Assembly (NCBI GenBank): GCA_000827325.1
Contig: KN832887.1
Span: 620,001 to 684,000, forward strand
From: Oidiodendron maius Zn
Lineage: Eukaryota > Ascomycota > Leotiomycetes > Myxotrichaceae
Length of the DNA stretch: 64,000 nucleotides
Reading direction: 5' to 3'
In this document: positions 20,780 through 30,336 of the stretch, in pieces
Layout of the letters: every line of letters begins with the position of its first letter
How positions within the stretch are numbered: the first letter of the stretch is position 1
The notes under the pieces: generated by a model
Seen by the model: the letters and a program-made list of their open reading frames with translations, nothing else
Database searches by the model: none
Told to the model about the DNA's origin: nothing
Translations under genes and position numbers: made by a program

Positions 20780-22060
20780 GGCCCACCAGGACGGAGTCTC
20801 TCGGAGTACGGAAGCCAGAGAGAGAAGACGGGTCTGATATCGGCGAAGCCGAAGACCTTATCGTCGTGGACGCTGGGACAATTGAAGAGGATGCGCCAGT
20901 AGCCGTCGATGAGGAACGACCAGTCAAGGGACTAGAGGACGGAGATCAAACCGTCAATAATGGTATTCTAGAGCTAAATCCTGCCATGGACGGTCCAATG
21001 GATATTCAGCAAGAGGTAGTGGGACCGAATATACACATTGCGCATGATGTCCCTCGAGTAGCGTCAACACAACCTATCGAATCGCCTCAAGAAGATATAT
21101 CTTTCAACTCGGAAGTCGAATTATACTCTAAGGAAGCTCCCAGGAGACTGCGAGTAGGCGTAGGAACATACGCCCGCTGGTAGACCGTTACGAGAATGGT
21201 CAACGATCGTGGATGCGGAATACCGGGTTCCCAACAACAAGAAACAGAACAACCAACTTGATATCGTACATCACCTGTATAGCTTGGCGCTCGACAGCAG
21301 GTTGTATGTAGCGCCAATTGGAGAGAGCCCCTAGAAGGTCCTCGATATCGAGACTGGTACAGAAATCTGGGCTATAGAATTTGCAAGTCGACACCCCTCA
21401 GCGGAGATTATCGGGTTTGATCTTTTACATGTATCCAAGAGACAAGCTGTACCAAATGTGCGGTTTGAGGTGAAGGATGTATATGATCTAGATTGGGGCT
21501 ATGAAAGGAACCGCTTTGACTTTGTCCATATCTACACGATGTCTGGCTGTGTTACTGATTGGCCAGCATTTCATTAACAGGTCCTCACGTGAGCCTCCTG
21601 TTATCCTTGGTTTGATGGTCCCATCAGCTGATATGACTATAGCCATCTTACTCCCGGTTGTTGGTATCAACAGATTGAAATATCCGTGGCTCCTACCTCA
21701 GATGATGGGCTCTGTCACGACAGACGGTATATTTAGCCAGTGGGGCAAGAATTTCCTCAAAGCTGGAGACAGGTGTGGCAAGGATTTTCGAATCAGCGAG
21801 CGGTCAAAAGCTGTCTCAAGGTCGCCGGTTGGAAGATGTCGTCGAGCTCACTTACAAGTTGCCTATTCGATCCTGGAGCGAGTATCCACGTATAAAAGAG
21901 ACCGTGAGGTGGAGTCTTTAACAATGGCAGGAGGGTATTGAGGGCTGGTCACATCCCGTGCTTCGAGAGTCGCGTTAGTGGATGTGTCCGCGTCAGGATG
22001 GGCGAGGGTGGTGTTGCGGTCTAGGTACCGTTGTAAACTTTGACAAATACCCTCAGATAA
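20780..22060 (+). pseudogene. LaeA-like SAM-dependent methyltransferase, broken
   Basis: Pieces of one protein occur in order on the + strand but in different frames. The order is an acidic N-terminal region (20866-21183), DRYENGQRSW near 21185, LDIVHHLYSLAL near 21257 and APIGESP near 21311. A motif-I region then reads VLDIETGTEIWAIEFASRHP. Further pieces are PNVRFEVKDVYDLDW, FDFVHIYTMSGCVTDWPAF, then PGCWYQQIEI, SQWGKNFLKAGDR and GIEGW up to about 21950. These are hallmarks of the fungal LaeA/velvet-associated methyltransferase-like family. At least two frameshifts and three stops separate them. Motif I, normally LDxGTGTGIW, has two Gly replaced by Glu, each one G-to-A change, so SAM binding would be lost even in a corrected frame. 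A non-functional gene. Confidence 0.85.
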
Positions 22061-22854
22061 GAAAAGAGGGAAATATATCGACATAACGGCTCTTGAAAGC
22101 CGGTGTTCCTATTTGGTTTCACCGGTTCTTTCTCCATAGCAATTTCCGAAATATTACCGACAATCAATTTTCCATGAGACGTCTTTTAATCACGAGAACA
22201 TTATTCTGGCGCATCTATTTATCCCAGATATCATAGTTACCTTCAACATTACCTTTCCATCACTTTCCTCTGCTCCCTCCTAGGATCGTTTCCGTCATTT
22301 ACCGGCTGCCCATCCCCCTAGGCCCCTCCCTTTCTTCTCGGCTTTTCCCCCGTTTCAAGTGGTCTTGGCCCCACTCTCCCCAGGGCCATATACCACCCTC
22401 AGTTGCCTGGTGGGCGATCATGAATTGAAGGCGCTTAGCGGAAGCTCCGGGTTTACGAACGCACCCGAGAGTGGAGTGGAAGTTTGTGCTTGTTATTCGA
22501 TACGCGCTCACTCGAGAATGGCCGGGTTTCATAACGCGCGGATATTTCCCTGCCATTTCCCTTGTAATCCTTAGGTCTCTACAGTCGTTCGGCGGCTATT
22601 AGCAGGGAAAGATCTCAAGCTGAGAATTTCATTCCAGCTTAACCAATCAGATACGCAAGCATGCTTCGGCCTCTACCCACACGCGATTGTGACGGTCCTT
22701 TTGTAGGTTGCATACGATTAGATTCAAGTGGGGAATCAACTGTGCAATTACTATAAATTGAAAATGCGTTGCTCTTCTCAATGTCTAATTCTAACCCTCA
22801 GCTCTCCTGCAATACCGGACGCCAGCAGATTGTTATTCCCTCTTTTGTCAGTAA
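22061..22854. other. spacer, promoter side of the 22855 gene
   Basis: Pyrimidine-rich tracts at 22250-22360 (CCTCCC, TTTCCCCC) are common in fungal promoters. No gene seen. Confidence 0.4.
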
Positions 22855-23349
22855 ATGTGTGAGATGTGTTTCTTCGATCAGAAGGTATTCCAATGTGGAG
22901 ACTGGAAGTGGGGTTCACGGCGAGAGGCGTGCTCAAAAGCGCCGGCGGCCGGCGATTCATGCCGCATAAAGCTCATTATGAATTCCCAACACACGACCGA
23001 GGTATGCAGCATCTGTCAATATATTGAGACGAAACGGCGTCGCATCCACAGGTTGGAGGCAAACATTAAGCGTTGGAGCGAAAACGGCAAAAGTTGGAGG
23101 GCCTCGATAGAAGCTGCACAGCAAGATATTCGCATCATCGACACACAATGCAGAGAGCTAGATATGAAAAGAGCCAGCAAACAGAAATGCCTCGCAAAAG
23201 CGAGTCACACTGCTGCAGACTACCGTGCTGTAGACGCGCCTTTCGATCAGGGGTGGTTTGAGTGGCCAACGAGCCGCGGGATAGAGATTCGTCAAATCTG
23301 GCTGGGACGTTTGCGAGATGAGGGAGCATGGAGGGATGCATCTCATTAG
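22855..23349 (+). CDS. small Cys/His-containing hypothetical protein (164 aa)
   Basis: Single exon from the ATG at 22855. The N-terminus MCEMCFFDQKVFQCGDWKWG, with later CSKAP and CSICQYIETKRRRIHRLE, follows the pattern of an unnamed, very common group of small ascomycete proteins that begin MCxxxxxxxxCGHxxxG and have spaced Cys plus a charged helix. Four to six Cys could bind zinc, but no named zinc-finger spacing is met. Residues 60-120 form a charged probable coiled helix. Cytosolic or nuclear by lack of signals. Function unknown. Confidence 0.65.
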   Translation: MCEMCFFDQKVFQCGDWKWGSRREACSKAPAAGDSCRIKLIMNSQHTTEVCSICQYIETKRRRIHRLEANIKRWSENGKSWRASIEAAQQDIRIIDTQCRELDMKRASKQKCLAKASHTAADYRAVDAPFDQGWFEWPTSRGIEIRQIWLGRLRDEGAWRDASH

Positions 23350-26070
23350 CAAGATGCATTACTTCGAATAGAAAATCAGAATTAAATCCTCAGCGAAGAA
23401 ACGACCAAGCCGGTTGACCTCAACCAATACCCCACCCTGATGTTGTGCAACAGATGGCTCAGCAGCAAACCCCCGCAAACGCTCGATGTACGGGTTCGAT
23501 CGAAGCATGAGTTATCAGGTCTTATATGAAGAGATTCAAGTCTATTCCTCCCAAGATCAAAGGTGTCAACGGACGGATGTGTGGATGGATGGACGGATGA
23601 TCGGCGTCGGAACGGTGTACTGTGCGAGCTTCGCACGCGGCATGTAGGGCGCAACGATGGAGGGAGGGGTGTGGAATATGCTGGAGTGTGAACCGGCATA
23701 TGAGAGGGTCTGAACAGGATGCCATTATCCCCGCTAGATAAGCCCTGCATCCGTCACCCCTTCCTGTCCTTGTGCTGCCTTGTATCTGTGGTAGGGTCAA
23801 AGGGCGGTCGGCATCATCATCTACTGATTCTCTTGGGGCTTCTGCGATGATTTACGGTTGTCTTCGGTCGCGGAATCCTTAACGCTGTTGATCAATCGTT
23901 CAAGCAGACTCGCTCAGCCTGTGTGGCTTTCTGCAGTTCTCAGAGCGCTGGGTTCAGCGAGGCGGTCATCCGGGCTCAATCTGATCTCAGATTAGTGAGT
24001 GAGGTGAGGTACAGGAAGCCTTGATGAAGGCAGTGGTACCGCGAACTGGTGGTTTATCTCACGATGGAGTGTGAGTTGTCTGGATGTCGATGATGCTTTC
24101 ACTTTAGAATAACGTTCAGCAAGAGAGCCAATATTAAACTATAACATCTGTCCCTGCGTCACGAGACGCACTGTGTCACGAGACAAATCTCTAGCTTTAG
24201 AATCATAAATTTTTTCTTAGCAAGTCACAAAGTTGTTACTAATATGTCACCTTCTTTAACTATTTCTCCCTAAAGAGACCACTTAGCAATAGAGAAAAGA
24301 CTGTGGTTGATTATACTATCAATTGTTTTATTTATACTACTAATCGCCGTTTTGGTTATCCCCCCTTGTTTAATCATGACTATTAAAGTCTTTTTAAAAT
24401 TTGTAGCACTTCAGGAAAGGTCTTATAACGAAATAATACGGCTCTAAATTTTAAAGAAACTTAGAGATGAAAAGAATATAATCCAGGAGTTTTGCGGCTA
24501 CGAGGAGAGGGGACATTTAGAGCTTATTAATATAATGTAAGTTAACGAAGGACGATTAGTAAATGTAGGTCAATGAAGGAAGATTAGTGAGGAAAGGGTA
24601 TTGAAGGTTAGGCTAGTATTTTGCGGCTGCTTTGCCTTAAGTCCCCCACACCACACTTGTAATGGTAAATCGGCACCGTAACACTCCTCGCAACATCCTT
24701 CCTGGTAGAAGGCTCCAGCTGATAATGGAATTTTCGGCTCCTATTTGAACTTCCCCGGCGGTGATCTGCACAAGGCAAGGTCCACACGTCCGCTACCTCA
24801 CTTCCAACTGCTTGTAGGTGCTTCGCTCCCGCGTTCGAAAGAGGCATTGCATGATGCTGTAACCAGGCGCTACCGGCGATCCTGAAGTGTCGATACTGCT
24901 TGCTAACGTATCTGGTCATGTTCCCGAAATATCTTGCCTGGAGGATTAAAGCCCCCCAATATGAATTGCATATTGGGAGTTTATATAAGCGCATGCAACC
25001 CCTTTGAGGTCCATATCTGATTAGTGAAGCTCATACAAGCTCTTGATGCTCCCATCTAGCTTTTGCATTGCTCAGGAACAATAGTATTTGGTATGGCAGC
25101 CTAGAACAATAGTTACCGGTATGTGCAATAATACGATCACCAGCTAAAGAACATCCAACTTACTTGCATATCCCCTATGTCATGGAGGTCTGACGACTGC
25201 CTAAATTTCTCATCTTCAAAGTTGAGAGCTTGGAATAAGCTTTTACTGGTCGCAGGATCGACCGGGGGGACAGGGTTGCCGCCTGTCTACCAATCCGCTT
25301 CTCAAGATCAGACTTCAAAAAAGGCACCGAGCCATACGTTCAGCCGAGGAAAAAGCTTTTCAGGTGGGTACTGTTTTCAGCTCCGGTGCACCCATGCTTC
25401 TCATCAACCCTGGCAGCTCGTATTGCGGTCAAGAAGACAAAGCTTGTTCTTTGTAGGACCTAAGAACCTGAAGAGCGCATTTGTAAAGCCCGACTAGTTG
25501 ACTAGTTAGTTGCATCAACATTTCTGTTGTATCATCGTCCGGTTGTTTGTATTGCACGACTATCTTTGCAAAGCTGTTTTTCAAACGGTCTTTCGACACC
25601 AGACGCCCAACAGAATGCCATGGCCGCATTTCAAAAGCATGAACTAAACGCCACTTGTAATTTATGTGGAACCTCGTATTCGGTGAGCCAAAAAGGAATC
25701 TAGTTATGCTGCATGATATGACTGCACCAAAGAAACGGGAATTTGTAAGTCTAAGACCGTCATTGGACCTTCTAAGCGTCCCGAAGAGTTGCAGGGCACA
25801 TGCAATCCTCGGCTGCAGTAAGATCCGATCACAAAAGCTTGTCAGAGTTGATCACAAGAGCTTGGCCTGGGGAGAGTTTTTAATATCCATGGACGGAGGG
25901 GGAGTCGGCCCTCGACACACCTCGTAATAGGTGTTCTCCAATGAGTTGACGAATAATGATAATTACGGCCCCTGAGCGGCACATTTCAGTTTCGTTCGCT
26001 CCCATTCGTGCCCGCACCTCCACGAATATCTAAAGAGGGCTGCGCTCTATCCTCAGCCTCAAAGAGAAAT
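23350..26070. other. 2.7-kb gene-poor spacer, AT-rich at 24.1-24.6 kb
   Basis: Only short unrelated frames occur on both strands. A GGAT-type microsatellite (GGATGGATGGACGGATGAT) lies near 23580. At 24150-24195 two GTCACGAGAC units occur, one inside the palindrome TGCGTCACGAGACGCA, followed by a strongly AT-rich 400-bp stretch that could be a decayed mobile element. No transposase motif was found. Confidence 0.4.
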
Positions 26071-26077
26071 TATAAGA
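26071..26077 (+). promoter_or_regulatory. TATA box candidate of the CVNH gene
   Basis: TATAAGA 118 bp upstream of the ATG at 26189. Confidence 0.35.
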
Positions 26078-26188
26078 TGGGTTAAAAGTCCTGGCATACT
26101 TTCCTCATTCTTTGAAGCTATCTCTACCTTGGCTATTCCTGGAAGAAATTTTGAATTTAGCTTAACAACTCAAGACCATCTGTTCAAG

Positions 26189-26764
26189 ATGAAGATTTCA
26201 AGTTATCCCTCCTTAGCTATCGCCATTTTTCTTTGCTCTGTTATGAATAGGGTCTTAGGATTTGACCTTATGACTACCTGCAATACGGGCGACTTTGTAC
26301 TTGATACCCCTGAGCTTCACTTCACGTGCTCCAATCAGGCTGGGGGTCAGCATAGCGGTCAAGAAGATTTGGATCTTTGCATTTCTAACCAGAATGGACA
26401 ATTAACTCAAGGAAATGAGTTAGTGTATTTCCACCAATATATTTGAAGTACCCACTGACAAGTCGCGAATGATATAGTGGAATTTTCTCACAATCATGCC
26501 ACTCTTGTATCTTCACAGTTGCACCAAGGGTACATAAAGATATGCCTCTCATTGGAGAAATTCAGTGCGCATGCAGAGACGACCGTGGGCATTATCCGAC
26601 ATCCACAATTCCCTTGGGTTAGTTTCCCTTCCTTGCCTCGACTCACAAATAGTGGAAGACTGTATGCGGAGTCCTGTATAGCTCGAAACTAACTTTGAAT
26701 AGATGGTTTTGTAACCGTCGACAATGACGGCTACGTCTGGTGCCTTGGACATAGAAGCACTTGA
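26189..26764 (+). CDS. secreted CVNH (cyanovirin-N homology) domain protein, three exons (143 aa)
   Basis: Exons 26189-26418, 26478-26617 and 26703-26764. The introns (59 and 85 bp) have GTTAGT donors and branch sites CACTGAC and AACTAAC. Splicing restores one frame through an otherwise broken stretch. Residues 1-24 (MKISSYPSLAIAIFLCSVMN onward) are a signal peptide. The mature part has the two-repeat CVNH layout. The first half has TCNTGDFVLDTPELHFTCSN and LDLCISNQNGQLTQG; the second has FSQSCHSC, IGEIQCACRDDRG and STIPLG, ending VDNDGYVWCLGH. Paired Cys suit extracellular disulfides. Fungal CVNH proteins are lectin-like and some bind mannose-rich glycans; a role here in wall, defence or host interaction is inference. 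The start at 26189 is preferred because the signal peptide follows it directly. Confidence 0.8.
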
Positions 26765-26783
26765 TGCTACTAGGATACCAGGA

Positions 26784-27362
26784 CTAAGAGAGAAGATTCC
26801 CTCGCAAAGCCTGAATAGGAATTTGGGTAATCTCGTGAATTAGCGTTTCAAGTGACTTTTTGTCACCTAGTAGCTTGTGCTCTTGAGAAAAGAATTCAAC
26901 TATCACCGGAACAATAAGTTCTTGAAGAGTCCAGCCTCTATTAAACCATTTACTACTCCAAAAGGCTACATCCCACATGCTCTAATGTGTTTGAACATAT
27001 ATGTAATCACCAGCTACCGATACATCCGCGAGGTACACGTAGCATTTCTTTACATTTCGATACCAGCGAAACATAGAATTAATAGCTTTTGAAAGCTCGG
27101 CGGGATCCGACTTATCGATGCAGCAGGTGTCCACCCAGAAGTATTCCAGTCCATCGGCTGCAGCCTGTTTCACGCAGAACTGTATCTTCCTCCACCCAGC
27201 CTTGTTCACAGTCTTACTCTTCTCCTTGCCCTTCTTCAAGTCTTGATAGATGACATCCTCTTCTCCCTAGGTGTGAGAGAGTATTGTATAGGCAGGGACT
27301 TCGCTGCTGGTAGGTGCGCGAAAGACGATCTCACCGTTGGGTTTGCGTTGCAAGAGGCGTAT
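26784..27362 (-). pseudogene. broken HET-domain gene, 5' two-thirds of the domain
   Basis: Read on the minus strand, the stretch carries the landmarks of a heterokaryon-incompatibility (HET, PF06985) domain in order. These are RLLQRKPNGEIV, ILSHT, WRKIQFCVKQAAADGLEYFW, VDTCCID, MFRWYRNVKKCYVYLADVS, WFNRGWTLQELI and LGDKKSLETLIHEIT. It ends soon after ALRGNLLS, so the C-terminal part is absent. The copy is broken in about three places and truncated; it is treated here as a fossil. The breaks are all of the C:G to T:A kind, which suits RIP. It lies between the CVNH gene and a decayed transposon scrap. Confidence 0.85.
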
Positions 27363-27487
27363 GGGAGATATACTGGAGGCTCGCGAGCGACCTCATAGCA
27401 AGCGCGACTTGTATTACTCGTTCGGCAGATTGGCGCAAGCACTGTGATTGCAAGGTCGAGACGTTGAAGAACTGAGCGTGAGAGGAT

Positions 27488-27690
27488 ATGCAGTCGTTGT
27501 CGTCGGCGCCGCCCACGAGGCTGTATCATTGGGGAGATGGTAGGCATAATAAGAAGCTAAATTCAGTGCAAGATACGGCTTTACGAGACTATATATTTAT
27601 GCTTTATCACTGCAGGGCTTTTGCTAATGTAGAAGCAGTCTTCTTAGCTACTAATCGGCTACTCTACGATAGGCTCTTAACATTCTAAAC
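27488..27690 (+). pseudogene. decayed pogo-type transposase N-terminal fragment
   Basis: The + frame reads GRHNKKLNSVQDTALRDYIF then AVFLATNRLLYDRL. This parallels the helix-turn-helix region of the transposase at 10.2-12.0 kb (GGRNTRLNDAQDAALKLY, IRAAANSILR). The match is partial and comes from a different, much older copy. No TIRs were seen. Confidence 0.45.
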
Positions 27691-28037
27691 GCTCATCCTT
27701 CTAGAAGTATAGACCGTTTCGGTAATTACAATGGCTCCTTGCAGGGCTCTAGATCTAAACTCTCCTTAAGGAGAATCCTCTTACACCCTTTAACCCTCTA
27801 AAGACTTGTAGGAGGCTTATGTTAGGAGCCTATCGTACATTCGACATATATAATTACTACTCTATCTTTAGGCCTAAATCTTGACTTAAGTATATTTAAG
27901 ATCCATTATTATATAGTATAAAGTGCGTATTTTAGATGGTTATAGAAAGACCCTTAACTTTAAGTAACCGCTTTGTAAAACGTATCTATATATTCTATAT
28001 AGGTTACGTCTTCATTAGAGTAGGTTTGGTCCTGCAG
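27691..28037. other. AT-rich decayed spacer
   Basis: Rich in TATA/TTAA runs with few CpA or TpG dinucleotides by eye, as expected after RIP. Probably the rest of the decayed pogo-type copy. Confidence 0.4.
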
Positions 28038-29199
28038 TTAGGAGGCTAAAACCGCTGTGGTATTGAGAGAAGATGTCTTTCCGTTCCGCTGGTTATATGA
28101 AATTCTTTGGTTGGCAATGTTACTCCAGAAATTCTCCACTTCTATCTTCAGATCCTCCCGTTTCGTAGCATTGCTCCACTCGGGGAGGTACGATTCCGCT
28201 CTTCGAAGCCAGCCCTCCATCCAAGAATCCCGCACATTACTGGCTCCGGCACAGTGTAACACCATATCACCTTGCATGATTTTCCAGGGCTGGATCTTCT
28301 TCCCATTCCCATCATCATAAACCTCGTCGGTGCCTTTATCAAAAAGCTCGTCGGTCATGTTGTGGTTGAATATCCAGTCCCAGCCTCTAGAGAAAGCATT
28401 ATTGATTGGCAGTGAGTTGAACCAGCGCATTGGCACTTCGACCCAGTTTTCTCTTCCTCCCATTCCTAACTTTGTCAACGGCGAGTCCCGCGCTTGAAGT
28501 AACCACTGGAAGGCGCTTTGATCCCGAAAGCGTTCTTTCTCGAGCTTTCGTGGAAGATATACCGGATAAGCGAGGACGGCGGAGAGAAGAGAGACGGACC
28601 AAGGATGGACTCGCATAGCGAAGGCGCCAGAGTTCAGGCCATCCCAGTTACTAGGCATGAGAAGGTGGACATTCGATAGCTCGGCAATCGACTCAGAGGG
28701 GAGGAAGATTTCGAGAGGAGTGTGCGGATTCATGACAATGGTATCCGCATCGAACCAACTGTGCATTTAATCAGAGAACGTTTGAAAAGTAGTTTCCGAC
28801 AAGTCCATCCACGTACAAGATCCAGTCTAGCCTTTCCGACTCGGACTTCGCCAACTCGGCCACGATGATTGACAGTAAAAGCGCTGGTTTACTCCAGGCG
28901 CCTCGAGGTCGGCGAGGATCATTCTCCGACAGGTCGCCTACGACTTCAACCGTACTGATGTGATGTCTGTAGTTGTGGAGATCATTTTGTCTCTTGTGTG
29001 TGGCCAAAGCCTTCTGAATCAGAGGGGTGTTGAGGGAATTGGCGGCGACTGTGGCCTTCGCGATTCGTGAACTCGGCTTGAGCCTGACATAGTGTTGAAG
29101 AAGTGGTAATACCACGACTAACTTCGACCGAAAAGTCCACCAGAGGCACATCACGACTAGTGACGCGACAGCAAATTTGGTGAAACGACGACGTATCAT
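28038..29199 (-). CDS. GT34 family glycosyltransferase (GMA12/MNN10 type), 367 aa
   Basis: Exons 29199-28817 and 28758-28038. A 58-bp intron (28759-28816, donor GTACGT, acceptor CACAG) sits inside the catalytic motif. Splicing gives DWIFWFDADTIVMNP with the DxD metal/nucleotide-sugar site. Residues about 9-25 (FAVASLVVMCLWWTF) form a type II Golgi signal anchor. Later family motifs include LLMPSNWDGLNSGAFAMRVH, ERFRDQSAFQWLL and QGDMVLHCAGAS. GT34 enzymes add galactose or mannose to N- or O-glycans in the Golgi lumen; whether this is an alpha-1,2-galactosyl- or alpha-1,6-mannosyltransferase cannot be told. The length suits the family. Ordinary, intact, flanked on both sides by HET genes. Confidence 0.9.
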
Positions 29200-30336
29200 C
29201 GCGGATATCTTCCCATCCTAACGCTGACGACGGAACACACGCGGATGCACGTTTCCGCTGGACGGAAGGGAAAAGTGAATAGGCAAGAATCTGTGAGTAC
29301 GGCGCACTGAACATATATCATTCAACCCCTAATGCCAAGGCCGGGAGGCGGATGCGTTAGCAGGGCTCTTTGAAAGCTTGTTTCTGCCCCCATCTCTTGG
29401 CACGACAAAGCACGAGTTCCTCAATTAACAGCTATTAAGGAGATAATTTCGGCCCGCAGCCCCAGCATATATTGTCAACAATGAGGGCCCGTGATTGGAT
29501 AAGAGAGGATGCGATAGATAAGACAGCTCGCCAATCGGGGCCTAATTCTCGCTCACGTTGCCAAATAGCTTTGCGCGGTTCGTCCTCTTTTTTGATATTC
29601 TCTTGAATTTCTTCTGCCATTCCAATAGACCGTGGGCAAGCGATCAATGGCGTTGGTCATGCGCAATCTTAGGGACGCATGGCCATGCTCTGCGCCGCAC
29701 CTCGAATTGTATCATAAAGAGGCATGTAACCTCGCATATCGACCTATGTGTAGTTGTCCCTTCACCTAGCGGGCCTAAACTAGTTTCATATCCGATGCTG
29801 CAGGCCTCTAATTGCGTCTCTCTTTCAGCGGATAGTCACTAGAGGCATAATTAGACCTATAAAATAATAATAATAATACTAACCCCCCTACATATTAATT
29901 ATACATTACCACTTTTATGCCACCCCCTATTCAATCATTCCTAACCCTATCCTATCTCTATATAAAGACCTTATAGCGGCCTTCCTACCGCGAGAGCTTT
30001 AAACATAATGCAAGATCAGAGCGCAATAAAGTCCTTCTGACTACCCTTTTCATCGTGATCAAGTACTTATTTAATACTTATCCATTCGAAATTTTCCCGA
30101 AGTGCTTGACCATCCATTACACATAGACAAATGCGCTTCTAATAATCATATAGTGGTCTTGCAATGGTCGTCAGAGAATGCTTGGCATGCTATAGGACTT
30201 AAGATCTCCAGGCTCGCAGTCAGGTGTACCAAAACCAAGCATGTCCTATCTAGTTTTAAGAATCAAGTCGTCAACTCCACTTATATATTGTCCACATTAT
30301 TTAATAATTTGCTTTGCCCTTGGTTCATATACAGCT
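29200..30336. other. spacer, AT-rich
   Basis: Contains an (AAT)n microsatellite at about 29858-29876 and AT-rich low-complexity DNA to 30 kb. No gene supported. Confidence 0.4.

Noticed and set aside
23480-23520. GGGTTCGATCGAAGC resembling a tRNA T-loop/B-box
   Set aside because: No matching acceptor or anticodon arms around it; no tRNA was found in the window.
24150-24195. Repeated GTCACGAGAC with a small palindrome, possible transposon end
   Set aside because: No partner inverted repeat, target duplication or transposase found in the following kilobase.
24608-24994. 128-aa minus-strand frame
   Set aside because: No motif or composition signal; lies in a long spacer without other gene evidence.
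26419-26462. 44-bp version of CVNH intron 1 ending at the AAG at 26462
   Set aside because: Leads to a stop after three codons; the AG at 26477 restores the CVNH second half.
27236-27547. 103-aa minus-strand frame overlapping the broken HET copy
   Set aside because: It is an out-of-frame reading over the HET 5' part; the HET frame explains the conserved residues.
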